The notes below the pieces were generated by a model. That model made no database searches. It was given only the letters and a program-made list of their open reading frames with translations, and was not told where the DNA came from. From positions 418,625-482,624 of the forward strand of contig NZ_DLHM01000005.1 of assembly GCF_002483205.1 (NCBI RefSeq): a stretch of 64,000 nucleotides of DNA, in the 5' to 3' direction. How positions within the stretch are numbered: position 1 is the stretch's first letter; every line of letters begins with the position of its first letter. Source of the stretch: Flavihumibacter sp. UBA7668. Its GTDB lineage: Bacteria; Bacteroidota; Bacteroidia; Chitinophagales; Chitinophagaceae. This document shows positions 35,549 to 43,631 of the stretch, in pieces. The position numbers and the translations under genes are program-made.

Positions 35549-36883
35549 ATGCAAAACAACACAGGCAAATCCAATCAGTTGAGATTGTTTGATCTCACCA
35601 TGATTGTAGTGGGACTGGTAATTGGAATGGGAATTTTTCGCACGGCCACAGATGCAGCAAGTGCTTCACTCACCCCAACCATTTATTTTGCAGCCTGGAT
35701 TACCGGTGGAATAATAGCCTTATGCGGAGCACTTACCTATGCAGAAATCGGATCCCGTTATCCGGTAACCGGCGGCTATTATAAAATTTTTGCAGCCTGT
35801 TATCATCCCTCCATCGCCTTTGCCATCAATTGTATTATATTAATTTCAAATGCAGCTTCACTGGCTGGGGTAGCGCTGATTGGTAGTGAATATCTCTCCC
35901 AATTGATCTTTGCCGAACCTGCAAGCGACCTGGTAAAATCGCTGATCGCGATGTCGGCAATTGTGGTTTTTTATTTTGTGAACCTGGCCGGCTTACGCAT
36001 GAGTTCCCAAACGCAGAACGTACTGATGCTGATTAAAATAGCCATGGTACTTGTTCTCATCTGCGCTCTCTTCTTCCCCGGCGCCCCAACTTCCGCTCTC
36101 CCTTCTCCTCTCTCCCCTTCCCCTTCCTCCTTCTCCTCTCTCCTTTCTTCCTTCGGTATTGCCTTAATTGCCGTTTCCTTCACCTATGGTGGATACCAGC
36201 AATCTATCAATTTTGGTGATGAAGTGAAAGATGCGAGAAAAACAATTCCCCGTGGAATATTTATTGGCATCCTGATGATAATAGGGCTTTATCTGCTGGT
36301 GCAGATGGCCTATGTACATATAATCGGATTTGAAGAATTGAAAACAACCCGTGGCATTGCAGCTGTAGTGGCGGAAAAAATGTTTGGACCTATTGGGAAA
36401 ACAATTTTCACCATGTTGCTTTTTCTGGCTGTACTGGCTTATGTAAATGTTTTGTTGTTAAGTAATCCAAGAGTCATGTTTGCCATGAGCATGGATGGAA
36501 TTCTTCCGAAGATTTTTGCAAGCACCAATGAAAAACGCGGCGTATTAACCGTTAGTCTGACCGTGTTTGCGGCTATCTGTATTGTAGTATTATTTTTTGC
36601 CAATACATTTGAAAAAATACTTGGCTTTACGATATTCCTGGATTCAATCGGCATGGCCACTTCTGCAGCAACTATCTTTATACTTCGGAAAAGAACGAAA
36701 AATCTGGATGGCACCGGTATTTATACCATGAAATTGTATCCGCTGCTGCCCCTCGTATTTATGGCAGCTTATACTTTTGTTGGAATCAGTATTGCCATCA
36801 ATACTCCGGTGCTGGCAATGACCGGATTGGCTGTATTTGGTGCTTTTCTGGGAATTTATTTTCTGGTTGTTCGTAAAAAATAA
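35549..36883 (+). CDS. APC-family amino acid permease
   Basis: A 444-residue transporter with about 12 membrane helices. The ATG at 35549 follows the promoter and gives the family start LRLFDLTMIVVGLVIGMGIF; a longer frame from 35459 would overlap the divergent receptor start and is rejected. Helix 1 has the GxGIF unwound motif and FTYGGYQQSINFGDEVKDARKTIPRG is the helix 6 region. Between two helices, residues about 181-201 are an unusual Ser/Pro/Leu stretch encoded by a pure pyrimidine-rich tract (36089-36156), probably a low-complexity insertion in a loop. Substrate is unknown; a PLP enzyme for sulfur amino acids follows 11 bases later. Confidence 0.9.
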   Translation: MQNNTGKSNQLRLFDLTMIVVGLVIGMGIFRTATDAASASLTPTIYFAAWITGGIIALCGALTYAEIGSRYPVTGGYYKIFAACYHPSIAFAINCIILISNAASLAGVALIGSEYLSQLIFAEPASDLVKSLIAMSAIVVFYFVNLAGLRMSSQTQNVLMLIKIAMVLVLICALFFPGAPTSALPSPLSPSPSSFSSLLSSFGIALIAVSFTYGGYQQSINFGDEVKDARKTIPRGIFIGILMIIGLYLLVQMAYVHIIGFEELKTTRGIAAVVAEKMFGPIGKTIFTMLLFLAVLAYVNVLLLSNPRVMFAMSMDGILPKIFASTNEKRGVLTVSLTVFAAICIVVLFFANTFEKILGFTIFLDSIGMATSAATIFILRKRTKNLDGTGIYTMKLYPLLPLVFMAAYTFVGISIAINTPVLAMTGLAVFGAFLGIYFLVVRKK

Positions 36884-36894
36884 TTCGATCACTA

Positions 36895-38073
36895 ATGGAT
36901 AAAATGGATCTCTCTTATATAATAAATGAACTTGGCGAGGATCGGGAACTGTATTTTAATGCAATGGCTCCTCCCATTATGCAAACAAGCAATTTTGTGT
37001 TTCGCAAGGTGGATGCATTGTCTCGGGCCTTTGAAGATGAAATGAGCGGATTTTTATACAGCAGGGGCCTGAATCCCACAGTAGATATCCTGCGAAAAAA
37101 ACTGGCGGCACTGGATGGGGCCGAGGATTGCCTGGTACTGAACAGTGGTGCCGCCGCCATATTTGCTTCCGTGCTGGCGAATGTAAAAGCAGGAGATCAT
37201 ATCGTTTCCGTTCGAAAGCCCTATACCTGGGCCGAACGCTTGTTTTCTGTTTTGCTTCCCCGGTTCGGCATAACAACAACCTATGCGGATGGGGGAGAAG
37301 CGGCCGATTATGAAGCCGTGCTTCAACCGAATACCCGCCTGATTTATCTGGAAACACCCAATAGCTGGACCTATGCCATACAGGATTTACAAGGCATTGC
37401 GGAACTTGCGAAGTCCCGAGGCATCATCACCATAGTAGATAACAGTTATTGCACACCGATTTACCAGCAACCCATTGCATTGGGTATTGACCTGACTATT
37501 CAGTCGGCAACAAAATATATTGGTGGCCATTCGGATACGGTTGCCGGTGTAATAACTGGTTCCACTGCGCTTATCAGAAAAATTTTTGAAAATGAATACC
37601 TTACCGTGGGCAGCGGAATCCAGCCTTTTAATGCCTGGTTATTGTTGAGAGGCTTGCGGACCCTGCCCATGCGGCTGGAGCAGGTGACGCAGACCACCCG
37701 ACGGGTGCTCGATTACCTGAAAAGCCATCCCAAAGTGGAAGCCACTCTTTTCCCGCTGGATCCGGATTTTCCCGACTATGAGCGGGCGAGGAAACAGATG
37801 CAGGGAGCCTGCGGTTTGCTGACATTTATTTATAAAACGGATTCCAGAGCGGAGATTGTCGGCTTTTGTGAGGCACTGCAGCATATCTTCATGGCGGTTA
37901 GCTGGGGCGGACATGAAAGTCTGATCATTCCCCGATGTGCAGGTATTGATCCGGCACATTTTCGGCCGGAGAAAAAAGAACACCGGATGCTTCGGTTATA
38001 CGTGGGACAAGAATCGGCCGATTACCTGATTGCGGATCTGGAGCAGGCATTTCTTTCCGCAACTGGTGGTTGA
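36895..38073 (+). CDS. Cys/Met-metabolism PLP-dependent enzyme (cystathionine gamma-synthase/lyase family)
   Basis: A 392-residue fold-type I PLP enzyme. The PLP lysine is Lys207 in SATKYIGGHSD, the cofactor aspartate is in IVDNSYCTPIYQQP, and the N-terminal MQTSNFVF ... FLYSRGLNPTVDILRKKLAALDGAEDCLVLNSGAAAIF (in parts) is the family substrate region. The C-terminus has SWGGHESLI and HRMLRLYVGQES, as in cystathionine synthases and lyases. It probably acts on homoserine esters, cystathionine or methionine; the exact reaction cannot be told. The start could be 36895 or Met4 (36904). Coupling to the permease suggests amino acid uptake and use. Confidence 0.88.
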   Translation: MDKMDLSYIINELGEDRELYFNAMAPPIMQTSNFVFRKVDALSRAFEDEMSGFLYSRGLNPTVDILRKKLAALDGAEDCLVLNSGAAAIFASVLANVKAGDHIVSVRKPYTWAERLFSVLLPRFGITTTYADGGEAADYEAVLQPNTRLIYLETPNSWTYAIQDLQGIAELAKSRGIITIVDNSYCTPIYQQPIALGIDLTIQSATKYIGGHSDTVAGVITGSTALIRKIFENEYLTVGSGIQPFNAWLLLRGLRTLPMRLEQVTQTTRRVLDYLKSHPKVEATLFPLDPDFPDYERARKQMQGACGLLTFIYKTDSRAEIVGFCEALQHIFMAVSWGGHESLIIPRCAGIDPAHFRPEKKEHRMLRLYVGQESADYLIADLEQAFLSATGG

Positions 38074-38156
38074 TGGGGAGTTTTTTCACGATAATTATAT
38101 AACCGGTCGGGTAGGAGCCATTGAATTCTTTATTTTTAACCCCTTAACCATTGTAC

Positions 38157-39629
38157 ATGTTATTTTTTAAACGGTTATCCTATTGTTTATTTTTCGGTTT
38201 GGGGCTGGTTCAGGAAAGTCAGGCACAAGAAGGCCCGTGGGATCTAAGGCGATGTGTGGAATATGCCATTGCCAATAATATTTCCACCAAACAGGCAGAT
38301 GTTCAACGCAGAATCAGTGAGTTGTTATACCAGCAGGGTAAAAAGGCCAGAATCCCGACAGCTGATTTTAATACCAATACCGGGTATCAGTTTGGCAGGT
38401 CAATTGACCCAACTACCAACCTCTTTACCAATCAGCAGTTATTGTTTCAGGGATTTCAGTTCAATACCAATGTAACCATCTTCAACTGGAACCGGATCAC
38501 CAATAATATGCTGGCTTCCAAATTTGAAGCAGAAGCTGCTTTGGCAGATGTTGAAAAGAATAAAAATGATCTGGCGCTGAATGTGGCAACCGCCTATCTG
38601 ACGGCTTTATTATCTAAAGTGCAGGTGGATATAGTGGAAGTGCAGGTAAAGCAGAGCGCGAGTCAGCTGAATGATACCCGCAAACGGGTGGAAGCAGGTA
38701 CATTGCCAGAATTGAATTCAGTTGATCTGGAAGCGCAACTGGCAAGAGATAGTTCATCGCTGATTACAGCACAGTCTACCTATGAGCTGAATCTGCTTTC
38801 GCTGAAAGCCTTACTGGCATTGGATGCGGGTGCTCCATTTGCAATAGCTGTACCTCCCGTTGATCGTATTCCGGTTGATCCGATTGCCGAACTGGAACCG
38901 GAATTGGTATATACGATGGCATTGCAGAACCAGCCGGTTATTAAAGCGAATGACCTCAGAAAAAAATCGCTTGAATACTCCATTAAGGCAGCTAAGTCGA
39001 ATTTGTATCCCAGCTTCTTTGCATTTGGCGGACTGGCATCCAACTTTGCGAGTTCGAACAGGAAAATTACCGGTGCAAATTTTTTGGGATATAATCCACC
39101 TAACCCATCAAATGGAGCAGTTACAGTAAATGGAGATGTTATTCCATTGCAGTCGCCCAATATACAGATTCAGCAGGGGAATAAAAGTTTTGGTGAGCTC
39201 TGGGAAGGCTGGGGTACGCAGATGTCCAATAACTTCCGTCAGAATATCGGAATTGGTATCAGTATTCCTATTTTGGGAGGCTGGCAGGCAAGAACCAATT
39301 ATCAACAATCGAAATTGAACCTGGCAAATGCAAACTTAATTATTGAACAGGGCAACCTTAATTTGAAATCCAGTATTTATAATGCGTATACAAGTGCTGT
39401 TGCAGCTATGCAAAAATTTAATGCAGCCAGAAACAGTGTGAATGCGGCTGAACGATCTTATAATTTTACCCTGCGTCGATATGAACTCGGCTTATTATCC
39501 ACCCTTGAACTCATCACCTCCCAAACCAATCTTACCCGTTCCAAAATCGATATGGTGAATGCCCAGTTCGATTATGTTTTCAGAATGAAAGTATTGGAGT
39601 TCTATAAAGGACAGGGAATTAAATTATAA
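38157..39629 (+). CDS. TolC-family outer-membrane efflux protein
   Basis: A 490-residue TolC protein. The ATG at 38157 gives a signal peptide ending in QESQAQ (a TTG two codons earlier is less likely). Two repeated OEP halves are visible, beginning WDLRRCVEYAIANNISTKQADVQ and, in the second half, VYTMALQNQPVIKANDLR; the C-terminal half ends YNFTLRRYELGLLSTLELITSQTNL. It forms a trimeric channel across the outer membrane and periplasm. It is followed 20 bases later by a periplasmic adaptor, but no inner-membrane pump is in the operon. Confidence 0.93.
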   Translation: MLFFKRLSYCLFFGLGLVQESQAQEGPWDLRRCVEYAIANNISTKQADVQRRISELLYQQGKKARIPTADFNTNTGYQFGRSIDPTTNLFTNQQLLFQGFQFNTNVTIFNWNRITNNMLASKFEAEAALADVEKNKNDLALNVATAYLTALLSKVQVDIVEVQVKQSASQLNDTRKRVEAGTLPELNSVDLEAQLARDSSSLITAQSTYELNLLSLKALLALDAGAPFAIAVPPVDRIPVDPIAELEPELVYTMALQNQPVIKANDLRKKSLEYSIKAAKSNLYPSFFAFGGLASNFASSNRKITGANFLGYNPPNPSNGAVTVNGDVIPLQSPNIQIQQGNKSFGELWEGWGTQMSNNFRQNIGIGISIPILGGWQARTNYQQSKLNLANANLIIEQGNLNLKSSIYNAYTSAVAAMQKFNAARNSVNAAERSYNFTLRRYELGLLSTLELITSQTNLTRSKIDMVNAQFDYVFRMKVLEFYKGQGIKL

Positions 39630-39649
39630 TTACAAGATATACTACACAT

Positions 39650-41035
39650 ATGAATAAGAAATTAGTATGGATTCTGGTTGGCGTGCTGGTACTGATCGGT
39701 GGATTGTTCGCTATGAAACAGGCCGGAATCATCGGCGGCGAAGAAGGCATCAAAGTGACTACGGAAAAAGTAGCCAAACGCACCATCATTGAAACAGTAA
39801 ATGCCAGCGGTAAAGTGTATCCGGAAGTGGAAGTGAAAGTGAGTTCCGATATATCCGGAGAAATTGTTGAACTGATGGTGGAGGAAGGAGACAGTGTTCG
39901 CAAAGGGCAGGTACTGGCGAAAATTTTCGCTGATATCTATTTAACCCAGCGTGATCAGGTGGCTGCCAGTGTTCGTCAACAGCAGGCAATTGTGGAAAAC
40001 AGCGAGGCTCAGTTGAATGCCTTGCAGAGTGCCCTTAATCAGGCAGAAGCGCAGTTTCGCAGACAGGAACAACTGATGAAAGAAAAAGTGATTTCACGCG
40101 CCGAATTTGAGCAGGCAGAAAATGCCTTTAATACGGCAAGAGCCAATTACAATGCAGGTTTGCAAACAATCAATGCAAATAAAGCATCTGTTGCAAGTAC
40201 AAGAGCCAATCTGGAAAGTGCCAATAAAAACCTGGGAAGAACTACGATTCTTGCTCCTATGAATGGAGTGGTTTCCCTGATGGCGGTGAAGAAAGGAGAA
40301 CGTGTGGTGGGTACCGCACAAATGACCGGTACAGAAATGATGCGGGTGGCTGATATGGATAAAATTGAAGTGCGCGTGGAAGTGGGTGAAAATGATATTC
40401 CAAAAGTTCATTTGGGTGATTCTGCGCTGGTTGAAATTGATGCCTATAACGCACGGAAATTCAAAGGAATTGTTACGCAGATTGCAAGCAGTAGTAAAGC
40501 ACTTTCATCCGCAACGGCAACTGCTGTTACCAATGATGTCACCAACTACGAAGTAAGGATTCGTTTACTGAAAGAATCTTACCAGGATTTGCTGGATCCA
40601 TCCCGTCCGAAAAGTTTTCCTTTTCGTCCGGGTATGAGTGCAAGTGCCGATATTCAAACCAAACGCAAACTCGATGTACTGGCAGTTCCCATCAATGCGG
40701 TTACCACCAGAGAAAAAGATTCCGATAAAGCAGTGAACGAAACAAGAACCTCTACTGCCGAAAGTGGAGAGAATGAGAACAATAAGGAAGATCGTCGCTC
40801 CATCAGTTCCGAGCTGGATGAAGTTGTATTTGTTTTAGAAGCTGATAAAACCACTGTTAAACGGGTAAAGGTTCGCACCGATATCCAGGACATCACTTAT
40901 ATTGAAATATTAAGTGGTTTAAAAGAAGGTGATGAAGTAATAACAGGGCCTTATTCTCTTGTTTCAAAGACACTAAAGAATAAGGATAAAGTGAAGGTGG
41001 TGAAAAAGGAAGAGCTCTTCGAAACGAAAAAATAA
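39650..41035 (+). CDS. Periplasmic adaptor (HlyD/MacA-type) of an efflux system
   Basis: A 461-residue membrane fusion protein. One N-terminal helix (KLVWILVGVLVLIGGLFAM) anchors it in the inner membrane. The two halves of the lipoyl domain are at about 53-85 (ASGKVYPEVEVKVSSDISGEIVELMVEEGDSVRKGQ in parts) and 195-225 (TILAPMNGVVSLMAVKKGERV), separated by a long coiled coil. The beta-barrel and membrane-proximal domains follow, with an acidic insertion near residues 360-395. MacA-type adaptors pair with MacB ABC transporters; the partner must be encoded elsewhere or supplied by another operon. gpsA follows 5 bases later. Confidence 0.92.
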   Translation: MNKKLVWILVGVLVLIGGLFAMKQAGIIGGEEGIKVTTEKVAKRTIIETVNASGKVYPEVEVKVSSDISGEIVELMVEEGDSVRKGQVLAKIFADIYLTQRDQVAASVRQQQAIVENSEAQLNALQSALNQAEAQFRRQEQLMKEKVISRAEFEQAENAFNTARANYNAGLQTINANKASVASTRANLESANKNLGRTTILAPMNGVVSLMAVKKGERVVGTAQMTGTEMMRVADMDKIEVRVEVGENDIPKVHLGDSALVEIDAYNARKFKGIVTQIASSSKALSSATATAVTNDVTNYEVRIRLLKESYQDLLDPSRPKSFPFRPGMSASADIQTKRKLDVLAVPINAVTTREKDSDKAVNETRTSTAESGENENNKEDRRSISSELDEVVFVLEADKTTVKRVKVRTDIQDITYIEILSGLKEGDEVITGPYSLVSKTLKNKDKVKVVKKEELFETKK

Positions 41036-41040
41036 TCAAC

Positions 41041-42078
41041 ATGCGGCTGGGTATTATCGGTAGTGGCAGCTGGGCAACGGCACTGGCCAAGATCGTTACG
41101 GATAATGGGAATACGATCCAGTGGCTGGTTCGGAGTGAAGCCATTCGTCAGCATCTGCTGCAGCGAAAACATAATCCGAATTATCTTTCTTCTGCGAGTT
41201 TTGATATACAGCGGCTGCAATTGCATACCTCAATAGTAGAAATGGTAGCCGCATCTGATTGCCTTGTGGTAGCTGTCCCATCTGCTTATATCGTTGATAC
41301 GTTTAAAGAGCTGGATCCTGCTGCTTTGGAGGGCAAACTGCTGGTGTCGGCAGTGAAGGGCATGGTGCCGGATAAAAATATCCTGCTGAATGAATGGTTA
41401 TTGCAGCGGTTTAATTTTCCGCTCTCATCCTACTTTACATTAATGGGGCCCTGTCATGCGGAGGAAGTGGCGCGTGAACGGCTGTCTTATCTCACATTTT
41501 CCGGAGTTTCGGAAGAGCGCGCTTTTGAAGTTGCTTCCTATTTCAAAACCTGGTACATCAACACCATTGTGAATGCCGATGTGCTGGGGGTTCAATATGC
41601 CGCGATTCTCAAAAACATTTATGCCCTTGGTGCAGGTATTGCACATGGACTGGAATACGGCGATAATTTCCAAAGTGTTTTCATTGCGAATTGTGCCGAC
41701 GAGATGGCCGCTTTTTTGAAGAAAGTGGGCGTTCAGCGCATGGAAGTGGGCTCGCATCAGGGCGAGGATCCTGTAACACATAAGAAAGATGCCAATTATG
41801 CGGCTTCTGTTTACCTGGGCGATTTACTGGTAACCTGTTATTCTCTGTATAGCCGCAACCGGACCTTCGGTAATATGATAGGGAAAGGCTATTCCGTTAT
41901 AAGTGCACAACTGGAAATGAATATGGTGGCCGAGGGGTATAATGCAAGCCGGAGTATACAGGTAATCAACCAAACCATTCAGGCAGATATTCCAATTGCT
42001 TCCGCCATCTATCGCATCCTTTGGCAGCAACTTTCCCCCGCCGCCGGTTTCGAGTTAATTGAGGAAGTATTGATTTAG
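41041..42078 (+). CDS. gpsA: Glycerol-3-phosphate dehydrogenase [NAD(P)+]
   Basis: A 345-residue GpsA, which reduces dihydroxyacetone phosphate to glycerol-3-phosphate for membrane lipid synthesis. The Rossmann motif GIIGSGSWATALAKIV starts the protein, VSAVKGM and LMGPCHAEEVA form the middle, and the catalytic lysine lies in VQYAAILKNIYALGAGIAHGLEYGDN (in parts), followed by the substrate-binding HQGEDPVTHKKDANYAAS region. It has normal length. It is 5 bases after the adaptor gene. Its stop is immediately followed by a repeat cluster. Confidence 0.96.
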   Translation: MRLGIIGSGSWATALAKIVTDNGNTIQWLVRSEAIRQHLLQRKHNPNYLSSASFDIQRLQLHTSIVEMVAASDCLVVAVPSAYIVDTFKELDPAALEGKLLVSAVKGMVPDKNILLNEWLLQRFNFPLSSYFTLMGPCHAEEVARERLSYLTFSGVSEERAFEVASYFKTWYINTIVNADVLGVQYAAILKNIYALGAGIAHGLEYGDNFQSVFIANCADEMAAFLKKVGVQRMEVGSHQGEDPVTHKKDANYAASVYLGDLLVTCYSLYSRNRTFGNMIGKGYSVISAQLEMNMVAEGYNASRSIQVINQTIQADIPIASAIYRILWQQLSPAAGFELIEEVLI

Positions 42079-42080
42079 AC

Positions 42081-42416
42081 GTCAGACAGGTGTTGGGACG
42101 CTGTTAGAGATGTGTCAGACAGGTGTTGGTACTGTGTTAGATTTATGTTAGAGCGATGTTCTAACATACCGGCATCAGGAGCCAGAATCCTTTCCCGCAA
42201 AATAAAGCCAGCCCTGACGTATCAGGACAATCGCCAATAAAATCAGCATGGCCGAACCGTATATGGAAAAACTAACCGGCATACAATTAAAGATACGCAT
42301 TTAAACGTCAGACAGGTGTTAGGACATTGTTAGATTAGGTGTCAGACAGGTATTAGGATAGTGTTCTAACATGTATCTGACACCTCTCTAACAGCGTCCT
42401 AACACCTGTCTGACAC
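42081..42416. repeat. Three blocks of a 33-34 bp tandem repeat, two direct and one inverted
   Basis: The unit begins GTCAGACAGGTGTTAGGAC. Block 1 has units at 42081-42113 and 42114-42146. Block 2 has units at 42307-42340 and 42341-42374. Block 3 is on the opposite strand, with a full unit at 42382-42414 and a partial unit running into block 2. A 19-bp arm of block 2 (42307-42325) is the exact reverse complement of 42396-42414. A short inverted repeat (TGTTAGA/TCTAACA) closes block 1 at 42146-42166. The cluster fills the space between the gpsA and hemW stops and encloses a small open frame. Confidence 0.9.
42175..42300 (-). CDS. Possible 41-residue single-pass membrane protein
   Basis: An uninterrupted 41-codon frame with an ATG at 42300 and TGA at 42175-42177. 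It encodes a short N-terminus, one hydrophobic helix (YGSAMLILLAIVLIRQGWLYF, residues 14-34, in two parts) and a hydrophilic end. Met7 is a second possible start. It is on the same strand as and downstream of hemW, and is flanked on both sides by the repeat blocks, which end within 7-10 bases of its ends. I do not recognise the sequence. The helix composition supports it being real, but at this length chance cannot be excluded. Confidence 0.45.
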   Translation of the reverse strand: MRIFNCMPVSFSIYGSAMLILLAIVLIRQGWLYFAGKDSGS

Positions 42417-43556
42417 CTAAAACAGGTAACCCGCAATACCATCCGCAAATAAACGACCCTCATCTGTCAACCGTACCCAACCCCCAGACACCAATAAGCG
42501 CTCGCTTCCCTCCGCACGCACCAGTGTACGATACCCCTCCACCCGACTAAGCAACCCCTCCACAGCAGCCTCCCCAAAAGCCTCCTCAAAATATTCCAGC
42601 TCCAACCCCTCCGCCGTACGCAAGGATGTCATAATATACTCATGTCGCCGATTCTCCTCTGTCAACTCCTCCTGCTCATGAAATTCACCATCACCCTGCA
42701 ATGCTTTTATATACAACGCATTATTCGAAACATTCCATCTCCGAAACCGACCATCAAAAGAATGTGCACCCGGACCCACACCCAAATACGCATCCCCTCT
42801 CCAATAAGCACTATTGTGCCGGCTCCGCCACCCCGGCAAGGCAAAATTGGAAATTTCATACTGCTCATAACCCGCAGCCCGCAGCTCCTCCATCAAAATC
42901 AAAAACTGCCTGCTCTGCTGCTCCGGATCCGTATCCGGCATCCGCTTAGTTTTCACCATATGCGCCAACGCCGTTTTCTCTTCCACCGTCAACGCATAAC
43001 AGGACAAATGCGGCACTCCAAAAGCAAGCGCCTGACCAATATTTTCCAACCAGGCCGCATCACTCAGTCCCGGTGTGCCATAAATAAGATCAATACTGTA
43101 ATTTTCAAACCCCGCTTCCTGTACCCATTCAATTCCCCGCTTCGCTTCCACCGCAGAATGCGCCCGGTTCATCCAATCTAAATCCGCCTGGTGAAAAGAT
43201 TGTACACCAATACTCAACCGGTTAATCCCCGCCTGCCGCCAAACAGCCAGCAATTCCAAACTCAAATCATCCGGATTCGCTTCCAGTGTGATTTCCGCGC
43301 CCACTGCCAAATTCACCTCCGCCCGAATCACCTCAAGCAACCCCAGCAACTCCGCTTCCGTTAACAGAGATGGCGTACCCCCTCCCAAATAAACAGTCTG
43401 CACCTCCTGTCCATTCAACTCCCCCGCACGCAACAATAATTCCTTTCTGATTGCAGCAATCAATGCAGGCTTGCTCTCTAATTGGGTGGAAAAATGAAAG
43501 TTGCAATAATGACAGGCCTTGCGGCAAAAGGGGATATGTATATAAATTCCGGCCAA
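42417..43556 (-). CDS. hemW: HemW, radical SAM haem chaperone / coproporphyrinogen oxidase-like protein
   Basis: A 379-residue radical SAM protein. The [4Fe-4S] cysteines are Cys11, Cys15 and Cys18 in IPFCRKACHYCNFHF. The residue after the third cysteine is Asn-Phe rather than the extra cysteine of HemN, so this is HemW, which handles haem rather than oxidising coproporphyrinogen. Other marks are YLGGGTPSLL, EANPDDL and LSIGVQSF. The N-terminus MAGIYIHIPF is the family start, but here it is encoded with a TTG initiation codon at 43554-43556. A TAACTTTG -7 element lies just upstream on the same strand. Its stop abuts the repeat cluster. Confidence 0.94.
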   Translation of the reverse strand: MAGIYIHIPFCRKACHYCNFHFSTQLESKPALIAAIRKELLLRAGELNGQEVQTVYLGGGTPSLLTEAELLGLLEVIRAEVNLAVGAEITLEANPDDLSLELLAVWRQAGINRLSIGVQSFHQADLDWMNRAHSAVEAKRGIEWVQEAGFENYSIDLIYGTPGLSDAAWLENIGQALAFGVPHLSCYALTVEEKTALAHMVKTKRMPDTDPEQQSRQFLILMEELRAAGYEQYEISNFALPGWRSRHNSAYWRGDAYLGVGPGAHSFDGRFRRWNVSNNALYIKALQGDGEFHEQEELTEENRRHEYIMTSLRTAEGLELEYFEEAFGEAAVEGLLSRVEGYRTLVRAEGSERLLVSGGWVRLTDEGRLFADGIAGYLF

Positions 43557-43572
43557 AGTGTAAGTTGACCGG

Positions 43573-43580
43573 CAAAGTTA
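43573..43580 (-). promoter_or_regulatory. -7 promoter element for hemW
   Basis: On the - strand TAACTTTG matches TAnnTTTG exactly and lies 16 bases upstream of the TTG start of hemW. No clear -33 element at standard spacing. Confidence is moderate. Confidence 0.4.
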
Positions 43581-43631
43581 ATCCAGTTCGTGCAATTCAG
43601 ATTGCTGGCAAAGCGTTATTTTAACGGCGTG

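Noticed and set aside
35459..36883. Longer form of the permease
   Set aside because: It would start inside the divergent receptor gene and before the promoter; the ATG at 35549 fits the family start.
42081..42416. CRISPR array or insertion sequence
   Set aside because: The 33-mers are tandem without spacers, and there is no transposase or target-site duplication.
42642..43181. 179-codon frame opposite hemW
   Set aside because: Rich in Arg, Pro and His from the antisense of a GC-rich gene; hemW has complete family motifs.
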